From the NCBI RefSeq assembly GCF_017921815.1, contig NZ_JAGEMM010000006.1, positions 62,001 to 126,000 of the forward strand: 64,000 nucleotides of DNA. Reading direction: 5' to 3'. Position numbers and translations under genes: made by a program. Source of the DNA: Microvirga antarctica (GTDB lineage: Bacteria > Pseudomonadota > Alphaproteobacteria > Rhizobiales > Beijerinckiaceae). Shown here in pieces: positions 43,535 to 52,569 of this stretch; positions within the stretch are counted from its first letter, which is position 1, and each line of letters begins with the position of its first letter. The notes under the pieces were generated by a model. The model was not told the DNA's origin. It saw nothing but the letters and a program-made list of their open reading frames with translations, and searched no databases.

Positions 43535-43565
43535 GGCCGGAGCGGGTGAACTGCTCCGGCCTTTT
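43535..43565 (+). terminator. terminator/attenuator between TAXI binding protein and TRAP permease
   Basis: Nine-base perfect stem GGCCGGAGC / GCTCCGGCC (43535-43543, 43553-43561), nine-base loop, then TTTT. It starts 25 bases after the binding-protein stop and ends 38 bases before the permease start. Such a partial terminator gives more binding protein than permease. Confidence 0.7.
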
Positions 43566-43603
43566 CAGTTGCGACGACTGCGAAAAAATGGGGAGGGGGC
43601 GAC

Positions 43604-45898
43604 ATGAACCTGGGCGTCAATTCATCTGAGGTCAGCGCCATGGGAGCGCCGGCGGCGGCGATCAATCCGGAACACGGATTGCCCGAGAGCTTCGGCGAGG
43701 GAATGGCGGGGCGCATCCTGTTCTGGATCGCCGTGTCGTTTTCCACCTTTCAGGTCGTGACCTCGTTCGGCATCCCCCTTGACGCTCCGTTCATCGCGGC
43801 CGTCACGCTCAATCATTTTGTGGCCGTTGCCCTGGTGCTCTGGGCCGGGTGGCTTGTCGCCCAGAGCCTTCGCGGCCGGGCCATTCTCGACGGCGCCCTG
43901 GCGTGGATCGCCATCGCGGCGGCCTTCGGCCTGATCGTGAAATTCGGCGGCTCCCTGCCGAGCCAGGTCGTGCGCGGGCTGCATGTGGGATTCCTGTGCC
44001 TCGTGGCCGGCGCCATGGTGGCCAACCACCGGGCCCAGTCGTCGACGACCCGGATCCTCGGCTGGGGCGTCGGCCTCGCGGGCTTTGCGGTCGGGCTCTA
44101 TCAATGGCTGCTCTACAACGACCTCGTCGTGCGCGCGGGCGAACTGACATCCCTCGATATGGTGGTGGGAATCGCAGCCCTCGTGATCCTCATCTATCTC
44201 GTCTGGCAGGTGATGGGGATTGCGCTGCCGATCGTCGCCACGGTGTTCCTCGCCTATTGCATTCTGGGCCATTGGCTGCCCGCACCGCTCGACCACCGCG
44301 GTTACACGCTCGAGCAGGTGATCGAACACATGTCGTTCGGCACGGAAGGGATCTATGCGGTGCCGACCCTGGTGTCGGCCACATACATCTTCCTGTTCAT
44401 CCTGTTCGGCGCCTTCATGGAGAAGGCGGGCGTCATCGATTTCTTCAACGATATCTCGATGGCGGCCTTCGGCAGCAAGCAGGGCGGCCCGGGCAAGGTC
44501 TGCGTCGCATCCTCGGCCCTGATGGGAACCGTGTCGGGATCGGGGGTCGCCAACGTGGTGGCGTCCGGGCAATTCACCATTCCGCTGATGAAGCGCTTCG
44601 GCTTTCCGTCCGCCTTCGCCGGCGGCGTCGAGGCCACCTCCTCGATGGGCGGCCAGATCATGCCGCCGGTCATGGGCGCCGTGGCGTTCATCATGGCCGA
44701 GACCATCGACGTTCCCTACGCGAAAATCGTCGAGGCGGCGATCATTCCGGCCGTCCTGTATTTCGCCGCCTGCTACCTCGCCGTGCACCTCGAGGCGGGC
44801 AAGCGCGGGCTGAAGGGCCTGCCGCGCGACCAGCTTCCGAATGCCTGGACCGAAATCAAGAAGAACTGGTTCCTCATCACGCCGCTTGGCGTCCTCGTCT
44901 ATCTGCTGTTTGCCGGGTACACGCCCCTTTTCGCCGGTGCCGTCGGCCTGTCGCTGACGGTCGCGCTGATCATGGGTCTTGCCATCGTGGCGGGCCTCGC
45001 GGTGCCGGCCCTGCGGGTCGCGTTCTGGATCGGCCTGGCGCTGGTCTCGGCCTATTCGCTGGCCTCGAGCGTCTCCCTGGTTGTTGCCGTAGTGGCGTTC
45101 CTGGCAATCTGGAACGCGTTTTCCGGGCGTGGCCGCGTGACCCTGCAATCCTGCGTCGATGCCATGGCGGACGGTGCCCGGCAGGCTCTCCCGGTGGGTC
45201 TGGCCTGCGCGGTTGTCGGCATCGTCATCGGCACCATGACGCTGACCGGACTCGGCACGATCGTGGGCACCTGGATGATCTCCATCGGCAAGGACAACAT
45301 GTTCCTGGCGCTGGTTCTCACGATGATCTTCAGCCTGATCCTCGGCATGGGCATCCCGACGATCCCCAACTACATCATCACCTCGTCGCTCGCGGCGCCG
45401 ATCCTGCTCAATCTCGATGTGCCGCTCATCGTCTCGCACATGTTCGTGTTCTATTTCGGCATCATGGCCGATCTCACGCCGCCCGTGGCGCTGGCGGCCT
45501 TTGCGGCAGCCCCCATGGCAAAGGTGTCGGGCATGAAGATCGGCGTTCAGGCGATCAAGATCGCGCTGCCGGGATTCATCGTGCCCTACATGGCGGTCTA
45601 CGATCCGGCCCTGATGCTCCAGCCGGTCGCCGGCCTGCAGGGCGCGGGCTACTGGTTCGCGGTGGTCTACGTGGTGGTGAAGGCCTGCGTGGCGCTGGGC
45701 CTCTGGGGCGTCGCGGCGGTCGGCTATTTCCGCGCCCCGCTTGCCTGGTGGGAGCGGATCTGGGCCGCAGCGGCCGCTGGGTTGCTGGTGCTGGCGGTTC
45801 CCGTCACCGACGAGGTCGGGTTCGTCCTCGCCATCGGGTTTGCGGTCTTTCACATCTGGCGGACGCGGCAGGCCGAAAGCGTCGTGGCGAGCCGGTGA
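43604..45898 (+). CDS. TRAP transporter 4TM/12TM fusion permease (TAXI type)
   Basis: A 764-residue inner-membrane protein with about 17 or more hydrophobic segments, a fusion of the small (DctQ-like) and large (DctM-like) TRAP subunits, normal for TAXI systems. Conserved motifs are ALMGTVSGSGVANVVASG, ATSSMGGQIMPPVMGA and MGIPTIPNYI. GGGAGGGGGC precedes the ATG at 43604. It imports the solute bound by the TAXI protein with an ion gradient. Its stop overlaps the next gene's GTG start. Confidence 0.93.
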   Translation: MNLGVNSSEVSAMGAPAAAINPEHGLPESFGEGMAGRILFWIAVSFSTFQVVTSFGIPLDAPFIAAVTLNHFVAVALVLWAGWLVAQSLRGRAILDGALAWIAIAAAFGLIVKFGGSLPSQVVRGLHVGFLCLVAGAMVANHRAQSSTTRILGWGVGLAGFAVGLYQWLLYNDLVVRAGELTSLDMVVGIAALVILIYLVWQVMGIALPIVATVFLAYCILGHWLPAPLDHRGYTLEQVIEHMSFGTEGIYAVPTLVSATYIFLFILFGAFMEKAGVIDFFNDISMAAFGSKQGGPGKVCVASSALMGTVSGSGVANVVASGQFTIPLMKRFGFPSAFAGGVEATSSMGGQIMPPVMGAVAFIMAETIDVPYAKIVEAAIIPAVLYFAACYLAVHLEAGKRGLKGLPRDQLPNAWTEIKKNWFLITPLGVLVYLLFAGYTPLFAGAVGLSLTVALIMGLAIVAGLAVPALRVAFWIGLALVSAYSLASSVSLVVAVVAFLAIWNAFSGRGRVTLQSCVDAMADGARQALPVGLACAVVGIVIGTMTLTGLGTIVGTWMISIGKDNMFLALVLTMIFSLILGMGIPTIPNYIITSSLAAPILLNLDVPLIVSHMFVFYFGIMADLTPPVALAAFAAAPMAKVSGMKIGVQAIKIALPGFIVPYMAVYDPALMLQPVAGLQGAGYWFAVVYVVVKACVALGLWGVAAVGYFRAPLAWWERIWAAAAAGLLVLAVPVTDEVGFVLAIGFAVFHIWRTRQAESVVASR

Positions 45899-46263
45899 TC
45901 TGTCTGCTGGCCGGGACCAAGCTCGCGCCCCTCATGGCCGCCGCCATCACGCTCGCCTGGACGCATTCGGTCGAGAAAACCCAGTGGGAGGAGGACTGGC
46001 GGTCGGGACCGGCCGGGCTCGAACTGGTGGAGGCCCGCATCGAGGGCTCAGGAGCCGGGATGGAGCCGCCGCCTGAGGCCGAGCGGGTCGGCGGCATCTG
46101 GCGCTGGCATCCCAGCCTGCCGCCGCAACGCGACATCGTCCTGCGGCGCTCAGGCGCCACGTCCGATTGGCGGATCTGCATCGCGGGACAATGCCGCACG
46201 ATGGACGCCTACATACCGGCGGATTCCGACCCGGTGGTGATGACGAATTGCCCGGTGCCTTAG
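45895..46263 (+). CDS. DUF1850 family protein (TAXI-TRAP partner)
   Basis: A 122-residue protein starting at GTG 45895, overlapping the permease stop as GTGA. It has a short hydrophobic start (ICLLAGTKLAPLMAAAITLAW), then the DUF1850 core THSVEKTQWEEDW, which is the hallmark of the family, and an E-A-R-I strand. DUF1850 genes are regularly linked to TAXI-TRAP permeases. A C-terminal Cys pair (RICIAGQCR) could form a disulfide. Its 3' end overlaps the convergent small membrane protein. Confidence 0.85.
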   Translation: MICLLAGTKLAPLMAAAITLAWTHSVEKTQWEEDWRSGPAGLELVEARIEGSGAGMEPPPEAERVGGIWRWHPSLPPQRDIVLRRSGATSDWRICIAGQCRTMDAYIPADSDPVVMTNCPVP

Positions 46264-46517
46264 GCGCGCTGGGTGATCGGCTCGACCTTCGTGCACAGCT
46301 GCCAGACGATGGTCATCACATAGGCCGCCATGAGGCTGAACAGCCCCATCAGGATATATCCGACCGTGCTGCCGAGCTCGAACAGTCCGGCAATCGCCCA
46401 TCCGCCCGCAAGCGCCACGCCAAAGACTTCCGTGGCCACCAGGATCATGATGCTGACGATGGTGATCAGGTTGCGCCAGTTGGTGCGTTTCGGCTCTGCC
46501 AAGGTCGTGTCCTCCAT
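46260..46517 (-). CDS. small two-helix membrane protein, hypothetical
   Basis: An 85-residue protein with two predicted membrane helices (LITIVSIMILVATEVFGVALAGG shortened to its core TIVSIMILVATEVFG, and YILMGLFSLMAAYVMTIVW). It starts at ATG 46517. No family is recognised with certainty. It is convergent with the TAXI-TRAP operon and stands alone on its strand, so its function is unknown. Confidence 0.7.
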   Translation of the reverse strand: MEDTTLAEPKRTNWRNLITIVSIMILVATEVFGVALAGGWAIAGLFELGSTVGYILMGLFSLMAAYVMTIVWQLCTKVEPITQRA

Positions 46518-46583
46518 GCGCGCGGTCGCCGGGCGTGGTGCAACGGGTCACACCGGTTCGGCCTCGCGGACGATGCTCAAGGG

Positions 46584-46600
46584 TTGAGGCACTACCTCAA
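46584..46600. promoter_or_regulatory. inverted repeat TTGAGG-N5-CCTCAA
   Basis: Perfect six-base arms around a five-base centre, in the 130-base divergent gap between a small membrane protein gene and the gamma-glutamyltransferase-like gene (48 bases before the latter's start). A regulator site is possible; no specific regulator can be named. Confidence 0.3.
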
Positions 46601-46647
46601 TCGCCCCCCGACGTGCAAGTTCCGCGATTCTCCCCTAGGGTCGCCCG

Positions 46648-48222
46648 ATGCCAGAAACCCCAGTCTTTTCCACCGCGGCGGTCGCTGCTCCCCATCCTCG
46701 TGCCAGCGCGATCGGCCAGGCGATTCTGGCCTCTGGCGGCAATGCGATCGAGGCCGTGGTCGCGATGGCGGCGACCTGCGCGGTCGTGCTGCCCCATCTC
46801 AACGGTCTGGGGGGCGACGGCTTCTTCCTCGTCCGGGAGCCGCGCGGCCGCGTTCATGGCATCGAGGCCGTCGGTCCTGCCGGAGCGCTGGCCACGATCG
46901 CCCGCTACCGGCAGCGCGAATATGAGGCGGTTCCCACCCAGGGCGCTGATGCAACCGTCACCGTGGCTGGGGTCGTCGCCGGGTGGTCCCTCGCGCTCGA
47001 ACTGTCACGCGCCCTCGGCGGTCAGATGCCCCTCGACATGCTGCTGACCGACGCCGTCGCACTGGCCCGGGACGGCTACGACGTCGTCCCCTCCGAGGGC
47101 CGCCTGAAGCTTTCGCCCACCCTCATCGCCGATCCGTCATTCGCCCGCACCTTCCTGCAGGACGGCAAGCCCGCGGTTGCCGGCGACCGCCGGCTGCTTC
47201 CCCGGCTGGCGGACACGCTCGAGCGGTTGTCGCATGCGGGATTGGCCGATTTCTATCGGGGTGACGTGGGCCGCGAAATCGCCCTCGATCTCGAACGCAT
47301 CGACTCGCCCATCGGCCGCCGGGATCTCGAGACCTACCGCGCCCGTAGCGTGGAGCCGCTCACCGTCGGGCTGCAGGGCGCGACGCTCTACAACCTGCCG
47401 GCCCCGAGCGTGGGATTTGCCTCCCTGATGGCGCTCACCATTGCCGATCGCCTCGGCGTGGGCAGCAGCGAATCGGTCCTCGCCCATCACGGTCTGATCG
47501 AGGCGACGCGTCGGGCGCTCGTGCTGGCCGATCGCCGCATCACCGATCCCCGCGAGATGGAGGCGGATCTCGCCGATCTCCTGGCCGGAGGATTGCCCGA
47601 GCACGAAGCCTTGCAGATCGACCGCAGCCGGGCCGGGACATCCGCTCTGCCCACAGGCACGGAGGGCGATGGCATCTGGATCGGCTGCATCGACAAGGAC
47701 GGGCTTGCGGTGTCGTTCGCGCAATCCGTCGACGGCTCGTTCGGATCGGGGATCGTCCTGCCCAGGACCGGCATTCACTGGCATAATCGCGGGCGGGCGT
47801 TCTCCCTCGATCCATCGCGCCTGAACCCGCTTGTGCCCGGGCGCAAGCCGCCCCACAGCCTCAATCCGGCCCTTGCCGTGTTCGCCGACCATCGGGTTTT
47901 GACCTACGGCGTGGTTGGCGCACAGACCCAGGGGCAGATCCTGTCACGCTATGCGGATCTCGCGGCAGGTCCTGCGGACACCCTCGCGGCGCCACGGTGG
48001 TGGCTTGCCCGCAGGGATGACAGCGAGACCGTGCTGCGGGTGGAAGAGGGGTTCGATACGAGCTTCATGCGCGGCCTGTCCCGTCTCGGGCATCAGGTCG
48101 AGGACGTTGCCGCAGGAGAAGCGGCCCTGCCGGGAGCGGGCATGATCGTGAAGCACGCGCGCAACGGCCGTGTCGAGGCCAGCCACGATCCCCGGGGGGA
48201 GGGCGAGGTCATGGGCCTCTAG
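46648..48222 (+). CDS. gamma-glutamyltransferase-like protein lacking the catalytic threonine
   Basis: A 524-residue protein with the Ntn-hydrolase fold of gamma-glutamyltransferases (SGGNAIEAVVAMAATCAVVLPHLNG... in shortened form: SGGNAIEAVVA, HLNGLGGDGF). In active enzymes a Thr at the start of the small subunit (T-T-H or D-T-V-Y) cuts the chain and is the nucleophile. Here the aligned segment is E-G-D-G-I-W, with Gly342 (codon 47671-47673) in its place; the later SSMSP-like site reads HSLNP. It probably cannot self-process. Function is open: pseudoenzyme or binding protein. No signal peptide is seen. Confidence 0.8.
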   Translation: MPETPVFSTAAVAAPHPRASAIGQAILASGGNAIEAVVAMAATCAVVLPHLNGLGGDGFFLVREPRGRVHGIEAVGPAGALATIARYRQREYEAVPTQGADATVTVAGVVAGWSLALELSRALGGQMPLDMLLTDAVALARDGYDVVPSEGRLKLSPTLIADPSFARTFLQDGKPAVAGDRRLLPRLADTLERLSHAGLADFYRGDVGREIALDLERIDSPIGRRDLETYRARSVEPLTVGLQGATLYNLPAPSVGFASLMALTIADRLGVGSSESVLAHHGLIEATRRALVLADRRITDPREMEADLADLLAGGLPEHEALQIDRSRAGTSALPTGTEGDGIWIGCIDKDGLAVSFAQSVDGSFGSGIVLPRTGIHWHNRGRAFSLDPSRLNPLVPGRKPPHSLNPALAVFADHRVLTYGVVGAQTQGQILSRYADLAAGPADTLAAPRWWLARRDDSETVLRVEEGFDTSFMRGLSRLGHQVEDVAAGEAALPGAGMIVKHARNGRVEASHDPRGEGEVMGL

Positions 48223-48224
48223 GC

Positions 48225-49253
48225 TCAGCTCGCCGGCCCGGCGCTCCACAAGCCGAGCAGGAGACTTGCGCCCAGCACCAGCACGAAAGCGGCGGCAAGC
48301 AGCTCCAGGCCTGCCACCGCCACGGCGCCCGCGGCCCCGCGACCGCCCGCGAGGCGCAGGGCGAGGGCCTTGGCAAAGACCGCCAGCGCCGCGATCACGC
48401 CGGTGGTGAGCGCGGTGCCGAGCGCCATCGCGAAGGTGGCCGCAACACCGGCCGCAAAAAGGCCCTGCGAAAGGGCAAAAACCAGAATGACGAGCGCGCC
48501 CGCGCAGGGACGAATGCCGGCCGCAAGCGCCACGCCTGCCATGTCGCGCCACCGTGTCATGCGGTCGAGCACATCTGGCGGTGGCATGTGCACGTGATCG
48601 CAATCGGCCTCGGGGATTGTGGCCAGCGGGTCGCGGGCGAGGGCGAGGGTGCCCATGACCTTGCCGCTCTTGCGCCAGGTGAGCATCGCACCGAGCAGGG
48701 CCACGACCACGAAACTCAGCAACTCCACACGAACCGTCACGAGGTTCATGGTGGCGGCGGTGGCGCGAAAAACGAGGGCGACGACGCTGACCAGCAGGAT
48801 TGCAACGAGAGCCTGAACGATGGCTGCCGCAAGGCTCAATCCGAAGCCCTTGGCCAGTGCGCGCTCATCGGCCACCAGGTAGGCCGCGATGACGCCCTTG
48901 CCGTGCCCGGGGCCTGCTGCGTGGAACACCCCATAGGCGAAACCGATTCCCAGCAGGGACCAGAGCGCCGTGCCGTGTTCCTTCGCGGCCGAGAGCGCGT
49001 CCTGCAGGCTGCGGTAGAATCCGCTCTGGATCGCCAGAAGATAGGCACCCAGTTCGCCGCCGGGCGCCGCCTCGCGCAATCCCATGCCAAACGGATTGCG
49101 GGTCGGAGCCGCAGCCTGGGGCGCTGCTATCCAGACCAGCAATGCGATGGCCGTGCCAACGATGGCGACCGCAGCGGCACAGAGCAGGAGGCGCTGCCAG
49201 GTCCCAACACGCGCGGCAGGGGCAAGAACGGCGGAACCGGCGTTCAGGGACAT
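48225..49253 (-). CDS. NicO-family nickel/cobalt (metal) transporter
   Basis: A 342-residue membrane protein with about seven helices. The conserved motif HAAGPGHGKGVIAAYLV (shortened) and the later GIRPCAGALVILVFAL are hallmarks of the RcnA/NicO group. A His-containing loop (CDHVHMPPP) could bind metal. It overlaps the DUF1007 gene by 10 bases and forms a frequent pair with it. Whether it imports or exports nickel, cobalt or zinc is not decided by sequence. Confidence 0.88.
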   Translation of the reverse strand: MSLNAGSAVLAPAARVGTWQRLLLCAAAVAIVGTAIALLVWIAAPQAAAPTRNPFGMGLREAAPGGELGAYLLAIQSGFYRSLQDALSAAKEHGTALWSLLGIGFAYGVFHAAGPGHGKGVIAAYLVADERALAKGFGLSLAAAIVQALVAILLVSVVALVFRATAATMNLVTVRVELLSFVVVALLGAMLTWRKSGKVMGTLALARDPLATIPEADCDHVHMPPPDVLDRMTRWRDMAGVALAAGIRPCAGALVILVFALSQGLFAAGVAATFAMALGTALTTGVIAALAVFAKALALRLAGGRGAAGAVAVAGLELLAAAFVLVLGASLLLGLWSAGPAS

Positions 49254-49891
49254 GCGATGATCGCCTTGTTAGCGAATTGCGTGCCGAAGTTGGACGCTGC
49301 CGTCAGCGTCTCGAAAAACGCCTCGGACATGTTCTTCTGCTGCGTCGCCTCGAGCGGTTTCGGGCGCGCGATGCTCGTCGCGCAGCCCTTCGGCGCGCTT
49401 GCGAGCGTGACGGCATCCTCACCGTCTGCGAGGCTGAACGAGACGAAAAAGGTCGGATCGTAGATCTCGAGCGCCGTCGTGCGGGCCGCCGAGGGCGCGC
49501 TCAGCGGCAGGAAGAACGACAACACGACCTCGTCGGTCTCATAGATCATGCGGGGGTCACGCGGCGAGCCGAATTCCAGCTTCTTGCCGTTGGCCTTCAG
49601 CACCGTGAAATATCCGAATTCCGCGAGCGATTCAGTGTTCTCCTTGGCCAGATCCTGCAGTTCCTCGGGCGACAACTTGCCGTCCCCGTTCTTGTCCAGC
49701 CCCTGGGTCACATAGGCCGAGTAGCTCTTGTCGAAGGTCCAGGCATGGCGGATTCCCGCAATCTTGCCATCGGTCTCGTAGACCATCTCGGCCCGTGCGA
49801 TCACCCAGACGTGCGGATGGGCAAAGGCCGGCACGGCAAACCCGGTCAACGATCCGACCAGAAGACATCGAAGGCCAAGGCGAAGTGTCAT
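49244..49891 (-). CDS. DUF1007 family periplasmic protein
   Basis: A 215-residue exported protein with a signal peptide ending at AFA, so that the mature protein begins HPHVW, the DUF1007 hallmark and a possible amino-terminal metal site. An EF-hand-like loop (DKNGDGKLSPEEL) lies near residue 65. Two Cys near the C-terminus may pair. It is co-translated with the NicO transporter and probably supplies or receives the metal in the periplasm. Confidence 0.88.
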   Translation of the reverse strand: MTLRLGLRCLLVGSLTGFAVPAFAHPHVWVIARAEMVYETDGKIAGIRHAWTFDKSYSAYVTQGLDKNGDGKLSPEELQDLAKENTESLAEFGYFTVLKANGKKLEFGSPRDPRMIYETDEVVLSFFLPLSAPSAARTTALEIYDPTFFVSFSLADGEDAVTLASAPKGCATSIARPKPLEATQQKNMSEAFFETLTAASNFGTQFANKAIIACP

Positions 49892-49992
49892 GCGTCGATC
49901 CCAGGGCAGGAGGATTCACGGGGCGAACGCCCCTCAGGTGGTCCCCTGCCTAACGCATCATGGTTAATGGAGGCGAAACGGAGGCGTCCTTA

Positions 49993-50721
49993 TCACGACA
50001 GACACCAGTCGATAGGAGCCTGGCCGTGCTGCTCGAGCCAGAGGTTGGCCCGGCTGAACGGGCGCGTTCCCTTGAAGTCGCGCAGGCGATTGAGGGGGGA
50101 CGGATGCCCCGATTCGACGATCAGGTGCCTGGTTGCATCCACGAGCGCCGCTCGCTGTCGGGCGGCCGCTCCCCACAGGAGAAACACTACGGCAGGCTGC
50201 CTGGCAGATACCGCCGCGACCGCCTGGTCGACCAGGGCGGCCCAGCCGAATCGCAGATGGCTGCCTGCCTGCCCGGCCTGAACGGTCAGGGCGGAGTTCA
50301 GCAACAGGACGCCCTGTTCGGCCCAGCCGCTCAGGTCACCGCTGCGCGGCATCGGCACCTTCAGATCCTCGGCCATTTCCGCGAGGATGACGCGGAGCGA
50401 AGCCGGCAGGCGGCGGCGGCCGCGATACGAGAACGCCAATCCGTGGGCGTCCCCCGGAGTCGGATAGGGATCCTGCCCAAGAATGACCACCTTAACCCGG
50501 TCCATGGGCGTGAGCGTGAGTGCGCGAAACACCGATTCGGGTGGCGGCAGAACCTCGCCCCCGGCCGCCACGATCGCATCGACCCTTTCGGCCACCGTCC
50601 CGGCACTGCCGTTACGGAAGAACGGGAGTTCCTGCCAGGTTCCTTTGGCGCTTGCGGCGAGAAAGTCCGCCAGGGCTTTGCCCACGGGACCGGGCGTCGG
50701 CGGGCAGGGGGGTGTCATCAT
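49993..50721 (-). CDS. ung: uracil-DNA glycosylase, family 1
   Basis: A 242-residue DNA repair enzyme that removes uracil from DNA. The water-activating motif GQDPYPTPGDAHGLAFS carries the catalytic Asp, LLLNSALTV supplies the uracil-binding Asn, and HPSPLN the active-site His. ATG starts at 50721 or 50718; the open frame to 50856 adds no family sequence. It is divergent from the nucleotidase-like gene. Confidence 0.94.
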   Translation of the reverse strand: MMTPPCPPTPGPVGKALADFLAASAKGTWQELPFFRNGSAGTVAERVDAIVAAGGEVLPPPESVFRALTLTPMDRVKVVILGQDPYPTPGDAHGLAFSYRGRRRLPASLRVILAEMAEDLKVPMPRSGDLSGWAEQGVLLLNSALTVQAGQAGSHLRFGWAALVDQAVAAVSARQPAVVFLLWGAAARQRAALVDATRHLIVESGHPSPLNRLRDFKGTRPFSRANLWLEQHGQAPIDWCLS

Positions 50722-50897
50722 GCGGTCGTGTCCGAAGGGCAGGGAAATCGGCGGAGGTGCGCAAGCCATCCGATGGCCTCGCTCGGGCGTCGCGGGCCGG
50801 TTCGGGGCCGTCGACAGGCTCGGGCTTGTGTGACACGATAGCGCTCTCATTTCCACCGATGAACCGTCAACCGAACCCTAGCCAAGGATCTCCGATC

Positions 50898-52406
50898 ATG
50901 CGCCCAAGCCGCCCTCTTGCCGCCCTTCGCGCCGGCCTCCTCGGTCTCTCGCTCGTCGTGTCGGGTGCGGCACTGGCGCAGCAGGCGGTCACGATCCGGT
51001 TTGTCCAGACCAACGATATCGACCGGATGAGCCCCGAGAAGGGCCGCGGCGGGTTTGCCAAGCTCGCGACCGTCATCAAGGAAGAGCGCGCCAAGGGCAA
51101 CACGTTCTTCGTGCATGCGGGCGACACCATCTCGCCCTCGCTCCTGTCGGGCTTCGACAAGGGCGCGCATATCATCGACATCCTCAACCACATGGGGGTC
51201 GATGCCATGACCCCCGGCAATCATGAATTCGATCTCGGCCCCGATGCGTTCCGGGCGCGTATGGCCGAGGCGAAGTTCGATGTTCTGACCTCCAACATTC
51301 TCGACGGCAATGCGCGGCCGGCCAATACGAAGGCCGACAAGGTCGTCGACGTGCAGGGCATCAAGGTCGCGTTCTTCGGGCTGACGACGGAAGACACGCC
51401 GATCATGTCGAGCCCCGGCAGCATCAAATTCGGCCCCACCATCGCTGCCGCTCGCGACAAGGTGAAGGAGTTGCGCGCAGCCGGCGCGGATCTCGTTGTC
51501 GCCGTCACCCACACGCCCCTCGATGTCGACATGATCCTCACCCGTTCGTCCGGCGCCGATCTGATCATCAGCGGTCACGACGAGCACCTGCTTGCTTTCT
51601 ATGACGGCAAGGTCGCGCTGACGGAATCAGAGTCGCAGGCGAACTACATCACGGTCATCGAGCTGTCCGTGATGAAGGCCGAGAAAGATGGCAAGACCAC
51701 GGTCACCTGGACGCCGAATTTCCGCATCGTCGACAGCGCGACCGTGAAGGCTGATCCCGAGATCGAGGCGGTGATCAAGGGTTACGAGGACAAGCTGTCG
51801 AAGGAACTCGACATCGAAATCGGCATGACCGAGACGCCGCTCGACAGCCGGAGAGCGACGGTCCGCGGCGGCGAGGCTGCCATCGGCAACCTCGTGGCCG
51901 ACGCCTTGCGGGCATCCGTCGGCGCCGATGTGGCGATCACGAACGGGGGCGGCCTGCGCGCCGACAAGCAATATCAGGCCGGCCAAAAACTGACGCGCCG
52001 CGACATTCTGGCCGAGATGCCGTTCGGCAATACCACCGTTCTGATGGAGCTCCCCGGCGACAAGCTGAAGGCCGCTCTCGAAAACGGCGTCAGTCAGGTG
52101 CGTGAAATGGGCGGCCGCTTCCCGCAGGTCTCTGGCCTGGTTGTGGAGGTCGACCTCAAGGAGCCGGTCGGCAGCCGAGTGAAGTCGGTGACGGTCAATG
52201 GCGCACCCCTCGACCCGGCCAAGACCTACAAGCTTGCCACCAATGACTTCATGGCGCGCGGCGGTGACGGCTACCGCGCCTTCATCGACGGCAAGCAGCT
52301 CGTCGATGTCGCAGCAAGCCAGCTCATGGCCACGCAGGTCATCGACTACGTGTCGAAGGCCGGCAAGATCGCCCCCAAGGTCGAGGGACGGGTCGTCCTG
52401 CGCTGA
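50898..52406 (+). CDS. 5'-nucleotidase-family metallophosphoesterase
   Basis: A 502-residue exported protein (signal peptide ends at ALAQQ). The N-terminal metallophosphoesterase has GDTISPSLLSG, PGNHEFD and SGHDEH metal sites; the first motif is NDID rather than the usual ND-x-H, so one typical His is Asp, as in a subgroup of the family. The C-terminal domain carries NGGGLRA and FMARGGDGY, used for nucleotide binding. It likely hydrolyses nucleotides in the periplasm. AAGGATC precedes the ATG. Confidence 0.88.
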   Translation: MRPSRPLAALRAGLLGLSLVVSGAALAQQAVTIRFVQTNDIDRMSPEKGRGGFAKLATVIKEERAKGNTFFVHAGDTISPSLLSGFDKGAHIIDILNHMGVDAMTPGNHEFDLGPDAFRARMAEAKFDVLTSNILDGNARPANTKADKVVDVQGIKVAFFGLTTEDTPIMSSPGSIKFGPTIAAARDKVKELRAAGADLVVAVTHTPLDVDMILTRSSGADLIISGHDEHLLAFYDGKVALTESESQANYITVIELSVMKAEKDGKTTVTWTPNFRIVDSATVKADPEIEAVIKGYEDKLSKELDIEIGMTETPLDSRRATVRGGEAAIGNLVADALRASVGADVAITNGGGLRADKQYQAGQKLTRRDILAEMPFGNTTVLMELPGDKLKAALENGVSQVREMGGRFPQVSGLVVEVDLKEPVGSRVKSVTVNGAPLDPAKTYKLATNDFMARGGDGYRAFIDGKQLVDVAASQLMATQVIDYVSKAGKIAPKVEGRVVLR

Positions 52407-52569
52407 AGCATCTATCGAGACGCGAACCGTGCGCCGGGCGCCCGAAAAGCGCGCCGGCGTATGAGCACAGGCTCGAAAAGGCCTTTGTGAAACGGCGCGA
52501 GCGCCGTATCCATGACCTCTGCCGCGCCGGCGCATTCCCGTCTTCTGTGAAACCAAAGCGATTCGATCT

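Noticed and set aside
43622..45853. 743-codon open frame on the minus strand
   Set aside because: Antisense to the TRAP permease. The product is full of Asp, His, Arg and Gln in low-complexity order, the complement of hydrophobic codons.
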